NCBI RefSeq assembly: GCF_050436995.1
Contig: NC_134767.1
Span: 6,448,001-6,512,000, forward strand
Direction of reading: 5' to 3'
From: Anticarsia gemmatalis
Taxonomy: Eukaryota; Arthropoda; Insecta; Lepidoptera; Erebidae
Length of the DNA stretch: 64,000 nucleotides
Program-made: the position numbers and the translations under genes
The notes under the pieces: generated by a model
Database searches by the model: none
What the model saw: only the letters and a program-made list of their open reading frames with translations
Told to the model about the DNA's origin: nothing
Part shown: one piece after another, positions 45,845 through 58,324 of the stretch
How the letters are laid out: each line of letters opens with the position of its first letter
Numbering within the stretch: position 1 is the stretch's first letter

Positions 45845-46870
45845 TTTCATAATGTTCATAAAAACCAATCAGACATCCTAATTAATGCAAGATATTCATT
45901 AATACCACACAAAATAATATTCTTATTTATTGCCTCAAATACTAAACATGATTTTAAGCAGTAACTAAACATTCTGTCTTACATATATTTATACATTTTC
46001 AGAGTGTTATTACAGTTATAATATCAGTACCTAAAGTTAAAACGGCTGTCTCTATTCATGTCATTAACTGAACAAGCAACGTAAAAACGACATAAAAAAT
46101 ACGCCATTCAAAATGATGTCATTTTTAAACGTTGTTTGCTACAAACATATACAGCTCTATTCCAAAAATAAACAGACTAAATCCCCTGTGCTTTCACACA
46201 AATTGTATGAACGCACGACATTTACATAGGCTTAATTATGTTTAACTAATACTGGCTGACTAGTACGTTTCATTTATACTTTTTGAATTATTTTTGTTAA
46301 AAAAACAGTTCATATATAGTTCTTGTTAGTATCGACTTGGAAGCACGATTTCGAAACCCCTTTTGAAAGATAGAGATGGACCTCATTTTTTAAATCCTGC
46401 CTGAAAGTTGATACTAATTTATAAATACGTATATTTTAATGTATGCTTGGTTAGAATTTACTTGTAAAGAACCATTTTTAGAAAAAATATTGCATTAGAT
46501 GTAATGATAACGTTTGCCTAAAATTATAAAACGCCCAAAAATAATGACGTCACACAAAATACACATCAACTAAAATATATAGTCATAAAAGTTGGTCAGA
46601 AAAACAAACAGGCAACTCACACAAACTTAAACACTATTCTTCTGAAAACAATAAAAGAAAAGTAATAAATAGACACATAAACTTTTCCTTCAGCCACACT
46701 AATGTCTACAGAGAAATGAAAGCGGTACCCAATTTTCGTACAAGCGTGCGCTACCCACACAAGTTATTGAGGGTTCAAAGCAAAGACAACACACCTTAGA
46801 CTATTTGAAGTAATGTGTGTATTAAAAATATTTTCAACAGGTATAACAGAGAAAGAATACAGTAGCATAA
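45845..46870. other. AT-rich DNA, presumed intron
   Basis: One TGACGTCA at 46545-46552; no repeat or coding signal found. Confidence 0.4.
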
Positions 46871-46875
46871 TTTTC

Positions 46876-47026
46876 TCCAGCCGGTTGTGTCAAGTATCGA
46901 GAGTTTGACGTTTAAAATGTACGTAACAATTAGTTCTTATGGCATCCACTAGGGGCGCTGATCAAGTTTTCATATATTTGTTGATAGCTAGCGTGCTGTG
47001 CATAGCGGCAAAATGTCGCACTACAG
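46876..47026 (+). mobile_element. MITE-1 copy, diverged
   Basis: CAGCCGGTTGTGTCAAGTAT, GAGAGTTTGACGTTTAAAAT, TTCTTATGGCATCCACTAGG, GGCGCTGATCAAGTTTTCAT and TTGATAGCTAGCGTGCTGTG follow the family order. The left terminal repeat is partly rearranged. Confidence 0.65.
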
Positions 47027-47069
47027 GCGACTATTATTCATAAAGGAATTCTGACAGATTTTTAAAATT

Positions 47070-47160
47070 GCTCTTGAAGGAATCCTCAGTCACACTCTTG
47101 ATCAGCCTGGTGGACTCAACGCTTAACCCATCTCTTATTCCGGGTGGAGAGTATTGTCTA
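47070..47160 (+). mobile_element. Family D fragment
   Basis: AATCCTCAGTCACACTCTTG, ATCAGCCTGGTGGACTCAAC and GCTTAACCCATCTCTTATTC fit the sense order of family D (CGCACTTGGCC.GCGTGGTGGACTCAAGGC.TAACCCCTC). A second fragment of the same type (CGCACTTGATCGGCGTGGTG) is at 47655-47695. Confidence 0.55.
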
Positions 47161-48117
47161 GGAGTACATAAATCTATTAAATTTAACTTAATCAAAAGCT
47201 TTTACATAGCCTAAATGCTAACTTATTTACTTTGTAATGTACAAATAAGTGAAAAATAGCCAGGCTTAGCGCTTTACTCGGGATTATCATTAAACGGAGA
47301 AATGGTTTGCCGAGCGCCGGTTTAACGAATTAGCGTTAAGACTAGTATACACTTACGGGCTAGGATTTTTAATTTATTTTTTCTATTTATATATTTGTAC
47401 TTATATCATAAACAAGTTTTTGCCCGCATGTTTTTTTTTGTTTTTGTGGCAATTTTCTATATAGTGGCAGCTTTACTATGGGTTTGAAACTATCTTCATA
47501 ATAAATACATTTCATTAAAATCCTTTAATTCTTAAGGCCGACAAAAGTAACATATGCAATATTGCCTTATTAATGTGGTTCCAAGCAGTGTTTGTTTGAT
47601 TTTGGATTATAACGCTTAGGATATAAATAGGTTCATTTCTTGAGGGCTCCTCAATCCGCACTTGATCGGCGTGGTGGCCTATGGGCCTAACTCAAAGAGA
47701 AATAAAAAAGTTATATCCCGTAAGGGCTTAGACTACTCATTCCCAAAAAGAAATACGGAGTTTATTTTTTTTTACATAGAGGGATATTATAACAGAGAGT
47801 AAAAATATACGAAAGTTATGATACTTTCGAGGCAGCGTAAACACCCCTTTACGTAAGTAAAATAAAGTAATTTCTAACGTCTGTGCCGTGAATTATTACG
47901 TCTGTAATCCCGCTAATGCAATGTTAAGGACGAATCTTTTATAAAAAGATTATATTATTAATCTTAAGGCTTTGTTTGTAAAATTTATTTGTTTTGTTTT
48001 TAGAAATATGGTTTAAAGGCGTAATCTAATTATCATTATGCTGGCTTTACAGAATGAAATGCTGCTATAAGTTTTGAACCAATTATTTGATTTTTTCATA
48101 ATTATATTATAATATAT

Positions 48118-48200
48118 TATTTGTGCGTTAGTGTAAATAGTGTTGACGACTGATAGGGTTTTCGGTTCAATTCCCGTGTCGATCGACGTTCTATGGGTCT
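48118..48200 (+). mobile_element. SINE head, tRNA-like
   Basis: TTCGGTTCAATTCCCGTGTC contains a B-box consensus (GGTTCAATTCC) and is preceded by GTAAATAGTGTTGACGACTG. A functional tRNA cannot be folded around it, so it is taken as a SINE-B or SINE-C type head. Confidence 0.5.
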
Positions 48201-48711
48201 TTTCTAATCTAATAATACTGTTTCTTTTATGGTAATAATGTTCCTTTACCTTATATCTCGTCAAATTGCTCTGCAATCCAAGCTTTTTGTTAAACAAAAA
48301 ACCCCTTTTGAAGTTCATTAGAATTGCTCTTCTTTTATGTATATTATAACTATCTTGTTAAATTATACGTAGATATAAACCTGAGGCAGACCTAGATCAG
48401 TGAACTGCGTAATACGTCTCGTAATTAGATATTCTTATTGTTAAAATACATTCTTCATGTTAAAATACATGCATAAATCTAAAGCGTACTTTTTATTTTT
48501 ATATTCTCACTACTATATTAAAACATGAGGAGTAAAATATGCCAGAATTTTGTTTGATTTTAATAAACAAAGTAAAAAAATAACTATAATACTATCAATA
48601 AAAAAAACGTTAAGCGTAATATATCGTTCTTTTTTTTTCATACAAATCCCACAGAAACGTCATATTTTATAGCAAAGAGAAAAAAAAATTAGAACTCATT
48701 GTTCTCATTTT

Positions 48712-48822
48712 TTTTGAACCCATTAATGTCCCACTGCGGGGCAAGGGTCTCCTACCAAACGAGGGGGAGGGGTTATGCCTTGAGTCCACCACGCTGACCA
48801 AGTGCGGGTTCAGTTGACATAC
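48712..48822 (-). mobile_element. Family D retroposon 3' end, well preserved
   Basis: TTTTTTTTGAACCCATTAAT, GTCCCACTGCGGGGCAAGGG, TCTCCTACCAAACGAGGGGG, AGGGGTTATGCCTTGAGTCC, ACCACGCTGACCAAGTGCGG on the plus strand. The T run is the element's poly-A tail on the minus strand. Confidence 0.8.
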
Positions 48823-48829
48823 CTTACTT

Positions 48830-50215
48830 TAATGCTATAACAAAGTATATTTATTCTAAAAAGCGAAAACATCCACGTAATATTTCTCAATTATATGACT
48901 AAACTAATAAGAACGTCTATTTTGGAAACATATCTTTTACACAACCATGTTTTACATTAGCAGTTTTTTACACTCATATATTTTCGTCTCCCACAGTCAC
49001 AAATCTGTGGTGGGACGTATAATTGTGCTATATATTTCCTAGTTACCATCCTACACAATGCCATATATGCTGCGAGCTCAGACATAATTTACGCTACACG
49101 TATAGTCATTTTCACATTACATTTAGCCATTTGCTTTCAGGGTATGTTAAAATTTATGAAATCTGTACTTTACATTCAGAAACACAACTTTAAAATCTTG
49201 TCACGTTTTTTGATAAGAATAAAGATGTCTTTCATTAAAGCACATGAGTATATTTATAAATGCTAATATAACTTTGCGAAGTCTTTAGTTGTCTTAGTCC
49301 ACTTGAACGGGCAGTGAGTGCGAAAACCAGTTTGCTACATTATGATTCTTTTGTTAATCAAACAAGACATTAAAAAATAATGTAGGCACAAAACTCCGAA
49401 AAGACTTAACAGTCCTCACAAAAAAACATCATATTTTATTAACAAGAAATAGGGACTCGGCACTTTTGTTCCGCAAAAAGTAGTACAAGAAATTTAATAA
49501 ATCGTTGTACTAAAAGAAACAAACAATTGGCCTTATTAAAGTTGACATGAAAGAAAATAAAGCTGCAATCCATAACGATTGGTCCCTTTGAGCTTTGCTT
49601 CAAAAATGTCGGTTCATCTATCACGCACCTATATCAACATCATTCCAAATGTCCGGGCTGACGTAGACAAATGCTACGAATGCTACGGTACCGTAGCAAC
49701 GTAGCGGATGAGCGTAGCACTCGGGTTGAAATAAAGACAGTTGTTGTAAGCGCGTTAGGTTTCATTTACCAGGGAAAATATATACTTAAATTAAGTAGAG
49801 GTATTCCTTTTCGTAGAAGGTTATCTTGGACTGTAACCAAACTTTTCATAAAGTATAGTGTATATATAAGTAAGCTTAAGCCATCATGAAAGATTTTTTT
49901 TTACATCTCAGCCCTTTTAAGACTAAATTACTTTCACATACAATGACGGCTAAGTTAACGGTTCTTTTTAGAAACGTAAACAAGCATCACTCTCACTCAA
50001 CAATGGATAATCAAAAAGGCTTATAGTTAACATTTACGATACAACAAATCCTCTCTTGTCAAAACCAGCGCGAGTGAAATACGAGCAATATCTTTAGTAG
50101 TTTATGACGTGGCATTTTACAATCATCCGTTTTGTCATACGTATAGCTATCGTAAACACATAAGCTATTGGCAGTCGTTGCAATGAACAAAAAACTATTA
50201 TTCCGTCTCTTTTAA
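48830..50215. other. AT-rich DNA, presumed intron
   Basis: Open frames at 49439-49624 and 49671-49889 lack motifs. The second lies over the palindrome cluster at 49668-49726. Confidence 0.4.
49668..49726. repeat. GCTACG palindrome cluster
   Basis: TGCTACGGTACCGTAGCA is a perfect 18-bp palindrome. It is flanked by ATGCTACGAA and by AACGTAGCGG and GCGTAGCAC. It shares ACGTAGCGG and the GCTACG unit with the cluster at 3787-3856. Confidence 0.7.
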
Positions 50216-50224
50216 ATTGAATTT

Positions 50225-50765
50225 GAATTGGTGGTCAGCTTCATTGAAACTAGCCAACTACGCAAGAGATTGTTTGCACTGTCCAAGTGTATGCAAAATT
50301 CACAAGTGCACTCTCTTTCTCTGGTATTCTGAAACGAAAGTTACCACGCGACGGACCGCATTCTTTGCCTGCTCTACAAAAGGCGGAGGTTTGACACTTC
50401 AACTATCATATTGAAACTTGAAATCAATCATTCATCTCTAATAGATAGATTCAGAAATATTTTTTGGACTCGAAACCAGATTTGAATCCGAAACCTGGAA
50501 GCTTACTCTCGACAGGATCGAATTTGATCGACTTGTATTCGACCCAATGACAAAGCGTAACAATAGATAGCAAACTAGCGCATAGTTGATCGCAGAATTA
50601 AAATGTAATTTAATGGATTGTTTGATTCACATTTTTCTCACTTTAAACCACTATTCAAACCTCCACTAGATTGTAGCTACGATTTGACATAAGCTCGAAT
50701 CTAACTCGATCTATTTCTAAAATGTACGCGGCAGTCGCATACTCTACCGGGCTAGAAGCAGTCAA
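50225..50765 (-). mobile_element. SINE-A, old copy with an internal insertion
   Basis: GTGGTCAGCTTCATTGAAAC, TGTCCAAGTGTATGCAAAAT, TTTTTTGGACTCGAAACCAG, ATTTGAATCCGAAACCTGG and, after about 200 bp of unrelated DNA, GCGGCAGTCGCATACTCTAC follow the reverse order of SINE-A at 55084 (..CGACCCAGGATTCGAACCC..CAGTCGCATATACTACC). The extra 200 bp (about 50505-50705) separates the B-box region from the head. Confidence 0.6.
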
Positions 50766-51617
50766 GTTCAAGTTTTCCCACGTATAAAACAACCTACATT
50801 CTTTGTGCGTTCCTTCTCATCGTTCGAGATATAATGACATGACAACGTTAGTATGCGAAGCACGCGGGCGTCGCGCCGAACGAAAATGTTTACTCGTTTG
50901 TTGAAGACGTAGCTCGGCTATTGCGATGTTTTGCTCCCTTTCTTATGTACGGCATATTTGTTTTTTCTCTCTCTTTCTTGTAGGTGTTTTGTTCTACTAT
51001 TTGACTAATATGTGACAGTATGTTTGGATTTTTGTTAACTGAAAAACTATTGAGTGAATTCAGATTAATGTTACAAAAATTATAAGCCTGGATTATTTAC
51101 AAGAGTTTATTTATACAGTAATTGTTTTCACTGTTGAAGCTTGTTTTTACTATTTAAGTATGTTTGAAGGATGGCCAGTTACTATTATCATCTTAGACAT
51201 ATTTTTATAACATTCGATTTGACCCCTCTGTCATTTTGTGAGAAGACCTGTAGTTACTTATACTTATTAGGTTTTCTAAGACATTGCCACTGGTATAAAT
51301 AAAACTCTGCTAAGTAATTTAGCTTTATGTAAGGCTTATAATTAAACTACAGATCTGCGTTAATTATCATTGAATAAAAATGTATTGTACAATGTAAAAT
51401 CAGAGAAGCATATTTCCGACAGTGAATAAGGTAATATAATTATTGCTGTATTCATAGTGCATATTGAATAAGCAATTATAAATATCGGAGGCGTGAAATA
51501 TATCACGTTAAAAACTGGTTTTAATTTAAAATGTATTTTGTATTTTTTTGCTTCGCTATTGAAAGTTTTGATACACTTCTGTTCTATAAAAGGCAAAGGT
51601 CTTTTCCGTTATATTTT

Positions 51618-51835
51618 AATAAGGTTTTGCCTTGAGTCCACCCTGTTGGCCAAGTGGAGGAGTTAACATCTCATCAAGAATTGATAAAATAAATTTCAGT
51701 CATACCGATTTAATTTCCGAGGCCTGGGCCGTTAGAGCAAGTGACGATTTTTGTAATTTCTTTTAACCCTTTACTTCTAATGAGGGAAGCCTTGAGTCCA
51801 CTACGCTTGCAAAATGCGGGTTTGGTTGCAAAGCA
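51618..51835 (-). mobile_element. Two family D fragments
   Basis: TAAGGTTTTGCCTTGAGTCC then ACCCTGTTGGCCAAGTGGAG at about 51618-51662, and TCTAATGAGGGAAGCCTTGA then GTCCACTACGCTTGCAAAAT at about 51776-51825. Both read in the minus orientation; either two insertions or a local duplication. Confidence 0.55.
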
Positions 51836-51839
51836 CTTT

Positions 51840-53785
51840 GCAAGTGATGATTATTTCAAAATATTATTACTGCGCTGACTTCATACCATTTTGCCATGTT
51901 TACTTTTAAATAATACTTTATATATTTAACGGTTTAACCCATTTATTATATATATTTTTTCTTATACGACAAATCTTTCCTTATTAAATTACATGACCTT
52001 TTACAGACCGTGCTATTAGGTACAAAATATTGCTTCTAATATTAAACCCTGTAAAAGAGGTGAAGTAATGAAGGTAACTAATAAACCTTTATAGCTTAAC
52101 ATCATTAATTACGGTATGCGAACACTAAATGTACCGTTCAAACAATTGATAGGGGCAGGTTAATAAGGGTGTAGGGAATTTTATTAAACAAAATTGAAGT
52201 GCTAAAGTGACCTAAGTTACTGCTACCTATTCATTTTTGGACACATAACTTTACTTATAGCATAAGTAGGTGAATCACGCGCCGAATGACTTCGAAATTT
52301 GTTCAGTGGTTAATAATTTTAGTTTAGACAGATATAGAAGTATGACATAGCGAGAAAAAAATAACAAGTATATTAATAGAAGAATAACTGGAAAGTCAAC
52401 CAAACATTAGGAAAAGGACCGCTTTACTTGAACTCTGAAGCACGGAAGTTTTTAACCTCAACTTCCATTGACTTTCACTGTTTGCACTCACTATGAATAT
52501 TTTAACAAATAAACCAAATTTAATACATGGCCCGAAGGGAATTTTAAACTCTAGACTTCTGAGCACGGACATACACTTTTAATCATTTAATATTGCCAAT
52601 CAATTTTGTCAGTATTTGACTTATAAGAATAAATTATTTGATTTTGATTAGAGACTACATGATAGCTTAACGCGACCGTGCATGTTTCCTTCAATTCCGT
52701 CAGAGGGAGTGAAAAACTAAACTATGTAAGTCTAATAGTTTCAACATTGTCACATGCGAGGATGTAAACGGATAACTAACACGGCACTTGGCGTGCTGTA
52801 ACTAATTAACAAAGCGCGCACTCAACTGGACTTATGTGGAAAATACTATACGTACACTACGTACTGTGACCGTTTAGTGTTTTTACTTTGAAACTATGTT
52901 TATATTTTATCTATAACTTACATGTGTAGAATATACTGTTAATGTAAGGTGGTAATAAATATATAAATAAATATTCTTTAGACCTTTAACGCTACTTAGA
53001 CTGCCGTGATCGAACATTTTTACCTTTGGTCGCTTGACGTTTTGGCGCAGGTTACACTACTCGGTCCTGGTCGCAGACTGATTGACTACGTTAAATTAAT
53101 GTGTTTACGTTAGCTCCCTTTTAATAGTAGGTAATAAATATTTAATCACCTTAATTCCCCTTGTAATCAGAATAAAAAATAAGTAATACAGAGGTTGAAA
53201 AGTTGTGATATGAAAGCAATTAGGTACTACTGGAAAAAATACTCTAATCTTTTTTCGAAATAGCAATATGCGTTAAACAATAGTTTGTTTGGATTTTTAA
53301 GCGTCCACACTAAATTTTATCACTATTACCTTTACTTGGCCACATTGGCGTCTAATAAAACGCGATGGCCAAATAAAATTATGTATACAACGAGAGATAG
53401 ACTTCTATATTTAACATAACTCTAACATAATCTTTTTATTTTCTATCTACATTTTATACAACGCCCACGCGTCTTATCTTGTAATTCAAAACACGATATT
53501 AATATTTTTAAAATAAAATTATTATTCTATTCAGATATTCTCGAGTTTCTTACTAAAACGTGGGCGTTCTCTATAAATGAGTCTATTGTTGTTACGAGCT
53601 AAATTGGCTCTGTGAAATGTACTGAATATTTTGTCTGTAACAACTAATTAGTATTTGCAACTATAATTCAAATTAATACTACGATACTGCGATGTATTTT
53701 TTCTCATTTGATTTTTACTATTATGACGTGCTCAAACTACTCACTTAAGACACCAGTATAAGTTTAAGCAACTAAAACGAACTTT
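51840..53785. other. AT-rich DNA, presumed intron
   Basis: No open frame of note, no assigned repeat. Confidence 0.4.
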
Positions 53786-53789
53786 TAAA

Positions 53790-53957
53790 AACGACACACG
53801 GTCGTGGGTTCGATTCCCGTATGGTGCATTATTTGTGTGATCCACAGATAATTGTTTCAGGTCTAGTAGTTGTACTTTGTGTTGGTTGTTTTTATTCTTG
53901 TAAAAGTTCCCGCGACACAAGACTAACACGTTTTGCGGGAGTGTACTCTAAAAAAAA
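53790..53957 (+). mobile_element. SINE-B
   Basis: CACGGTCGTGGGTTCGATTC holds the B box, followed by GTGTGATCCACAGATAATTG, GTAGTTGTACTTTGTGTTGG, AAAGTTCCCGCGACACAAGA and TTTTGCGGGAGTGTACTC with an A-rich end. It matches the reverse copy at 2838-3045. The A-box side is degraded. Confidence 0.75.
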
Positions 53958-54024
53958 GGAAATTTTTATAAATATCAATCTAGACAAATACCTAAACTCA
54001 ACCAATCGTCCTGACACTTAAGAT

Positions 54025-55070
54025 TATCATAAAACAGTTTTCAAACTGCACTAGAAGCAAAACAACCAATTGAAACCCTCAATAGGTTCTTTTGTGTCTC
54101 CCCTCGTATTGGTTTGAGAGCCACAAGCTTTACAACGACATCGCTGCATCGTCAAGTGCTTACCTGCAACTTCAAAGAGCTAGTGTAGCAATATCGAGAG
54201 TGGCTAAGTTATTAATGAGCTAGTTGTCGTGAGTTAGAAACTTTATTGAGCATGCAAAAGACGGTTAGACTTTTTTATCTATAACAATCTGAAGGATTTA
54301 CACGGGAGTGGAGCCACGGGAAGTTGTTTCTTAGCAATAGTATGTAAACTGTTTTTATGAATGAATTAATTTAAATTCCCAATATCTGTAGATATACTTA
54401 TTTCATAGAAAGTTGTGCTAGTTACATTACTAATTACTAAACAAGGGTTGAATCGATTAAGCTGAAAATTGAAGGAGAGTCAGCTTATAAACAAATGCGA
54501 ATTGTTGTTTTTGTAAAATTGTCTTTAAGGCACGGGAATTTTTATGGAGCGAAAACAAAAACAAAAAAAAATATGTTAGAGGAAATTAGAATGAAATCAA
54601 CAAAAACCTACTTAGATACTCATCATGACACAAATTCACTAAGTTTTCTTAGATTTTAATCCAGATTACCATTAACCATATACCGAATTCCATCATAATC
54701 CATTCAGCACCTTTTCATAAGACAGAGTGATAAATCAATCCATCCTCACAAACTCTCGTATACATAAATAACTAGAATTAATTTTAGACTCTCAAACACA
54801 CACGGCCCACAAACATAATAAATGAATCCACTTGATTTATTTCCTCAGTAGCGATGAATAACTGAACAGCGGTCAACCGTGGAACGGATCTTATTAGTTA
54901 TTAACAAAGGTTCTATACGTTTATGTATAAAGTTGTTTTGATTTCCATACCACCGATTTGTATAATTAAATAGTGTATAAATACATATGTATCACTCAAT
55001 AACGATTTGAAATTTACATTTTACTTTATATGTGATGTGAGTAATATAATTGTTATCTATATTAGTTTAG
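54025..55070. other. AT-rich DNA, presumed intron
   Basis: No coding signal or shared repeat recognised. Confidence 0.4.
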
Positions 55071-55083
55071 CGGTATAACTATA

Positions 55084-55452
55084 ATGTCCCTCCAAGCCGA
55101 TATACGGCTACGGCGGTCAGTTTCATTGAAACTGGCTATCTGTGCAGGACTTTGTTTATAGTGTCCAAGTGTGTGCACAATACACAGGTACACTCTCTAT
55201 TCCATCACTCTCATAGTTTGGTGGGACGGATAACCGACACGACCAGTGAGAGGTCAGGCGCAGGACCGACGGCTTTACGTGCTCTCCGAGGCACGGAGGT
55301 CTTCGACCTCAACTTCCTAACTCCGGGCAATCTCTAAGAAATTCTTAACAGAAAATCTCAGAAAAGACTTTTTGGCCCGACCCAGGATTCGAACCCGAGA
55401 CCTCCCGCACCGCAGTCGCATATACTACCGACCGCGCCACAGAGGCAGTTGA
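55084..55452 (-). mobile_element. SINE-A, full length with 9-bp target duplication
   Basis: A perfect direct repeat ATAACTATA flanks the element (55075-55083 and 55453-55461). Minus-strand order: GTGGCGCGGTCGGTAGTATA, GGTTCGAATCCTGGGTCGGG (B box), CTCCGTGCCTCGGAG hairpin, AGCACGTAAAGCCGTCGGTC, and 3' end GGCTTGGAGGGACATT. It is highly similar to the copy at 24528. Two short frames lying inside it (55152-55337 and 55345-55599) are not genes. Confidence 0.93.
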
Positions 55453-55464
55453 ATAACTATAGGT

Positions 55465-57490
55465 GGTATGTTTAAGGCCATACACAAATAAAATACTTTT
55501 CTCTTGGCTTTTGTAGAGAATATTAGAAAAAATCATGAACCGGGGAATCAAACCCAACCCGCAGGGATAGTCAGAGTGATAGAAAGAAATAGAGAGCAAT
55601 CGTTCTTTTGTAAATGTCCAATAATAAAAAGCGTCAACTTTTTGTCACAACCATATTCCCGGAATCTTATCAAAGGGAATTAAGAAAGTTCGTAACACCG
55701 AATTACAATGATAATTACTTGAAGAGTTTCAACAAAGCCTCGCTTACCATCGAAATAACATTAGTGATATTCTAATTGAAATTCCAGTCCTTAATGTATA
55801 AATTTACTTTAGCACTTTACCGAAGCCTAGCTGAGAATTAATTTTAGTAGTTGAAAGTATTTTTGAAGTTTCAAGCCTGCTACTTTGCCCGTGGTAAGTT
55901 CTCCCGTAACAAAAATCTAGGCTGTAAACTTTCTCCTGAAATTTTCATTAAAATCAATTCGAGATTTTAATCACATTCAGCGAAACAGTAACAAAATTGT
56001 ACCCGTGCAAATTTTCAGTTTTATAATATTATTATTAAGTACAATTTCGTAGCTTGTAAGTATGAGTACATGGCTTGCAAGTTTCAAATATAATACTAGC
56101 TACAATATGATGCTATACCGTTCCGGCAACGCCCTGACGCATATTAGTTTAACTTAATAGCGAATCACTTAAAATAAAATTTCACAAAAAATTAACAAAG
56201 AAACATTCCGCGTACATGCTGCCATAGCTGTAAGAAAAGTTCGCGTGTGTTCCCTCCACACACGAGTTTCTATGAATTTTATCTGTTAGTATAAGTAAAA
56301 CTGTCATCCGCGCCATCTTCTTAAACGACACGTCCCGTATAATCCTATGGGAAACCTTCCAAGGTCAGGAGCGTAACATTTGCAATTCACCTGCGTAAGG
56401 GTTTTGATATTTACAGTTTTTGTAGGTTTGAGTTGTCTCATAAGATAAATATTACGAAGTATTTTTTGACAATGGCCTTTAACTAAATAAAATTGTTACT
56501 GGTCCTCAGTTAGATAAGGGTTTCCTCCCAAAATTGGGGAAGAGTCTGAGGTCTGAAATCCATCGCAACTAGGCTAATTACTAATTACACTTATTAGAAT
56601 ATGTCTCCTTTCAAGAACTGCTAGAAATTTCCAGGTATTTTAGGTATTATTTCGGTTTTCTGCTTCATTGTTGGTTAAAAAGAAAATAAAAAATTACTCT
56701 TGTTAACAACAAGTATTTTTGAAATTTCTGACATATTTTAATTGAAAGAATTCTTTAATATTAGGCAAAACATTTAGAAAACAAAATAACAAAATATTTA
56801 CTAACTTATTTTAAACGAAATCTTCTGTAACAAGTAATCTAAAAAATCTCGTAAATATTCTCTCAGAAAAAATATGAAGAGGTAACGAAGTTTCCTTCAA
56901 CGCTCGTTGATAAACAGACGCTTAACAACTTTGTTACTGTGACGTCACGAATTACGTCACGGTAATAGCCATTGTGGAGAAATGCACTTTGATAGGGAAG
57001 CTAAGTTAAAACTGTTATAGAATTGCGATATAAATACTAAACAGGAATTTCAATGCTGTTTACATTTTCACTTTATATTTTATCTTGACACAATCAAGAG
57101 TAGAATCAGAAGTACCCGCATAAGACACTTACCTTATAAAGTGTTGCAGTTTGAGCCTAAGAGTAAGAGAGTAATGTCATTTTTGTCGGTGGAATATTTA
57201 TTTAAAAAACGAGGCTGTTAAAGGTATGTCTTAAACATTTTTTTGTGCTAGTCATATTATGGTTATTCGCAAGGCAAAACTGGTTTGTGTAGTTAGGACT
57301 GGTAGCAATTAGAGAGCTTTATTATCACCAGTCAGCAGCTATGTATTGATAAAAATAAGCAAAATTGAAATGCGAGTTACGTGCACAATACGATACTCAA
57401 AAAAAACATATTTTGTGTGAAAAATGTAGTTTTAATGTTGAACAAGATTTACAGCTTTGCAATACGGAACGCGGAAACTAATTAAGGGTT
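55465..57490. other. AT-rich DNA, presumed intron
   Basis: A family D fragment is at about 56500-56575 (GATAAGGGTTTCCTCCCAAA, AATTGGGGAAGAGTCTGAGG). A short hairpin CGTGTGTGTTCCCTCCACACACG-like inverted repeat lies near 56245. TGACGTCA at 56940-56947 is followed 7 bp later by a TTACGTCA. Confidence 0.4.
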
Positions 57491-57497
57491 AGTATGT

Positions 57498-57522
57498 TGA
57501 CCTCTGAGGTCAATGAGGTACA
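57498..57522. promoter_or_regulatory. Nuclear-receptor half-site triplet
   Basis: TGACCT-CTG-AGGTCA is a perfect 15-bp palindrome (everted half-sites, 3-bp spacer). After another 3 bp (ATG) comes AGGTAC, a near half-site in direct orientation. Homeodomain-like CTAATTA motifs flank it at about 57477 and 57529. This could be an intronic enhancer core, but function is inferred from motifs only. Confidence 0.3.
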
Positions 57523-58062
57523 AACACAGCTAATTAGCACGCGAGGTGACATGTAGCGGGTTCATTAACTATTTATGTTGCTGCAAGAATTTCCGGCTTT
57601 CACATTTCTGTGGGTAGTTGGTGAAGTTTCGGTTGTGGTGTTGACACGTGCGTACTTATATAAATATAAATATAAATGAATCCATTTTATGGTACAAAAT
57701 TGGTAACGGGTCTTAAACATGATGAGATATCTGAAGTTTCTGATACCTTATTTGCTGTCCGAGGTTTCGGTCGAATAACATACCTATATCGACGACTGTG
57801 TCACGGACTGACCATCAAAACCACTTTAGATTTCAAACGATAGCCTAACACTCGAGTCTTGAAAATTTTTATATGAAATAATGATCAACGACCGTGCCGT
57901 GTTCGGATTGAAGTATTTTTCATGTAAATACTTAAGCGTCATATAGTTGATACGATAGCGGCACGATTGTATCGAGTATAGGAAACGAAAAAGATATAAT
58001 GTAAACATATTATGTTAAATCATGCTTCAAACCCTCCATTTCTGTCTCTTTTGTCTGCCAAA

Positions 58063-58164
58063 ATGGCGGTCGCGGTCGTCGTCCCCGCAGTACTTACTCT
58101 TTTTAGCCACAAACGCAGATGTTCCTTCGATACAAATATTCACATCTGTAAAAATTGGTATTAA
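58063..58164 (+). CDS. Weak candidate small ORF, 33 codons
   Basis: The ATG sits in an excellent context (GCCAAAATGGCGG) and the first codons are GC-rich (M-A-V-A-V-V-V-P-A-V), unlike the neighbourhood. The frame ends after 33 codons and has no domain. The AAAATGGCGGTC string also resembles a YY1/Pho-type binding site, which could explain it without translation. Nearest shared repeats are more than 400 bp away. Confidence 0.15.
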   Translation: MAVAVVVPAVLTLFSHKRRCSFDTNIHICKNWY

Positions 58165-58324
58165 GTTAAGAAAACATAACCATAAATTTAAAATCCACCA
58201 CATTATTAAGGTTTGGAAATCGAATCGAATAAAATGCAGATTTACGCAAAATATTTTGTTTACAAAATACTTGAAACAACATCATTTTAATGTTCACAAA
58301 ATACTTCAAACCACCACATTTTAA

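Noticed and set aside
46244..46262. Splice-like and TATA-like strings scattered in 43-64 kb
   Set aside because: Single sites without paired acceptor, donor and open frame are expected by chance in AT-rich DNA.
58022..58324. 100-codon plus-strand frame
   Set aside because: AT-rich, lysine/histidine-heavy C-terminal part with no domain. The only notable piece is a shorter frame in another phase at 58063.
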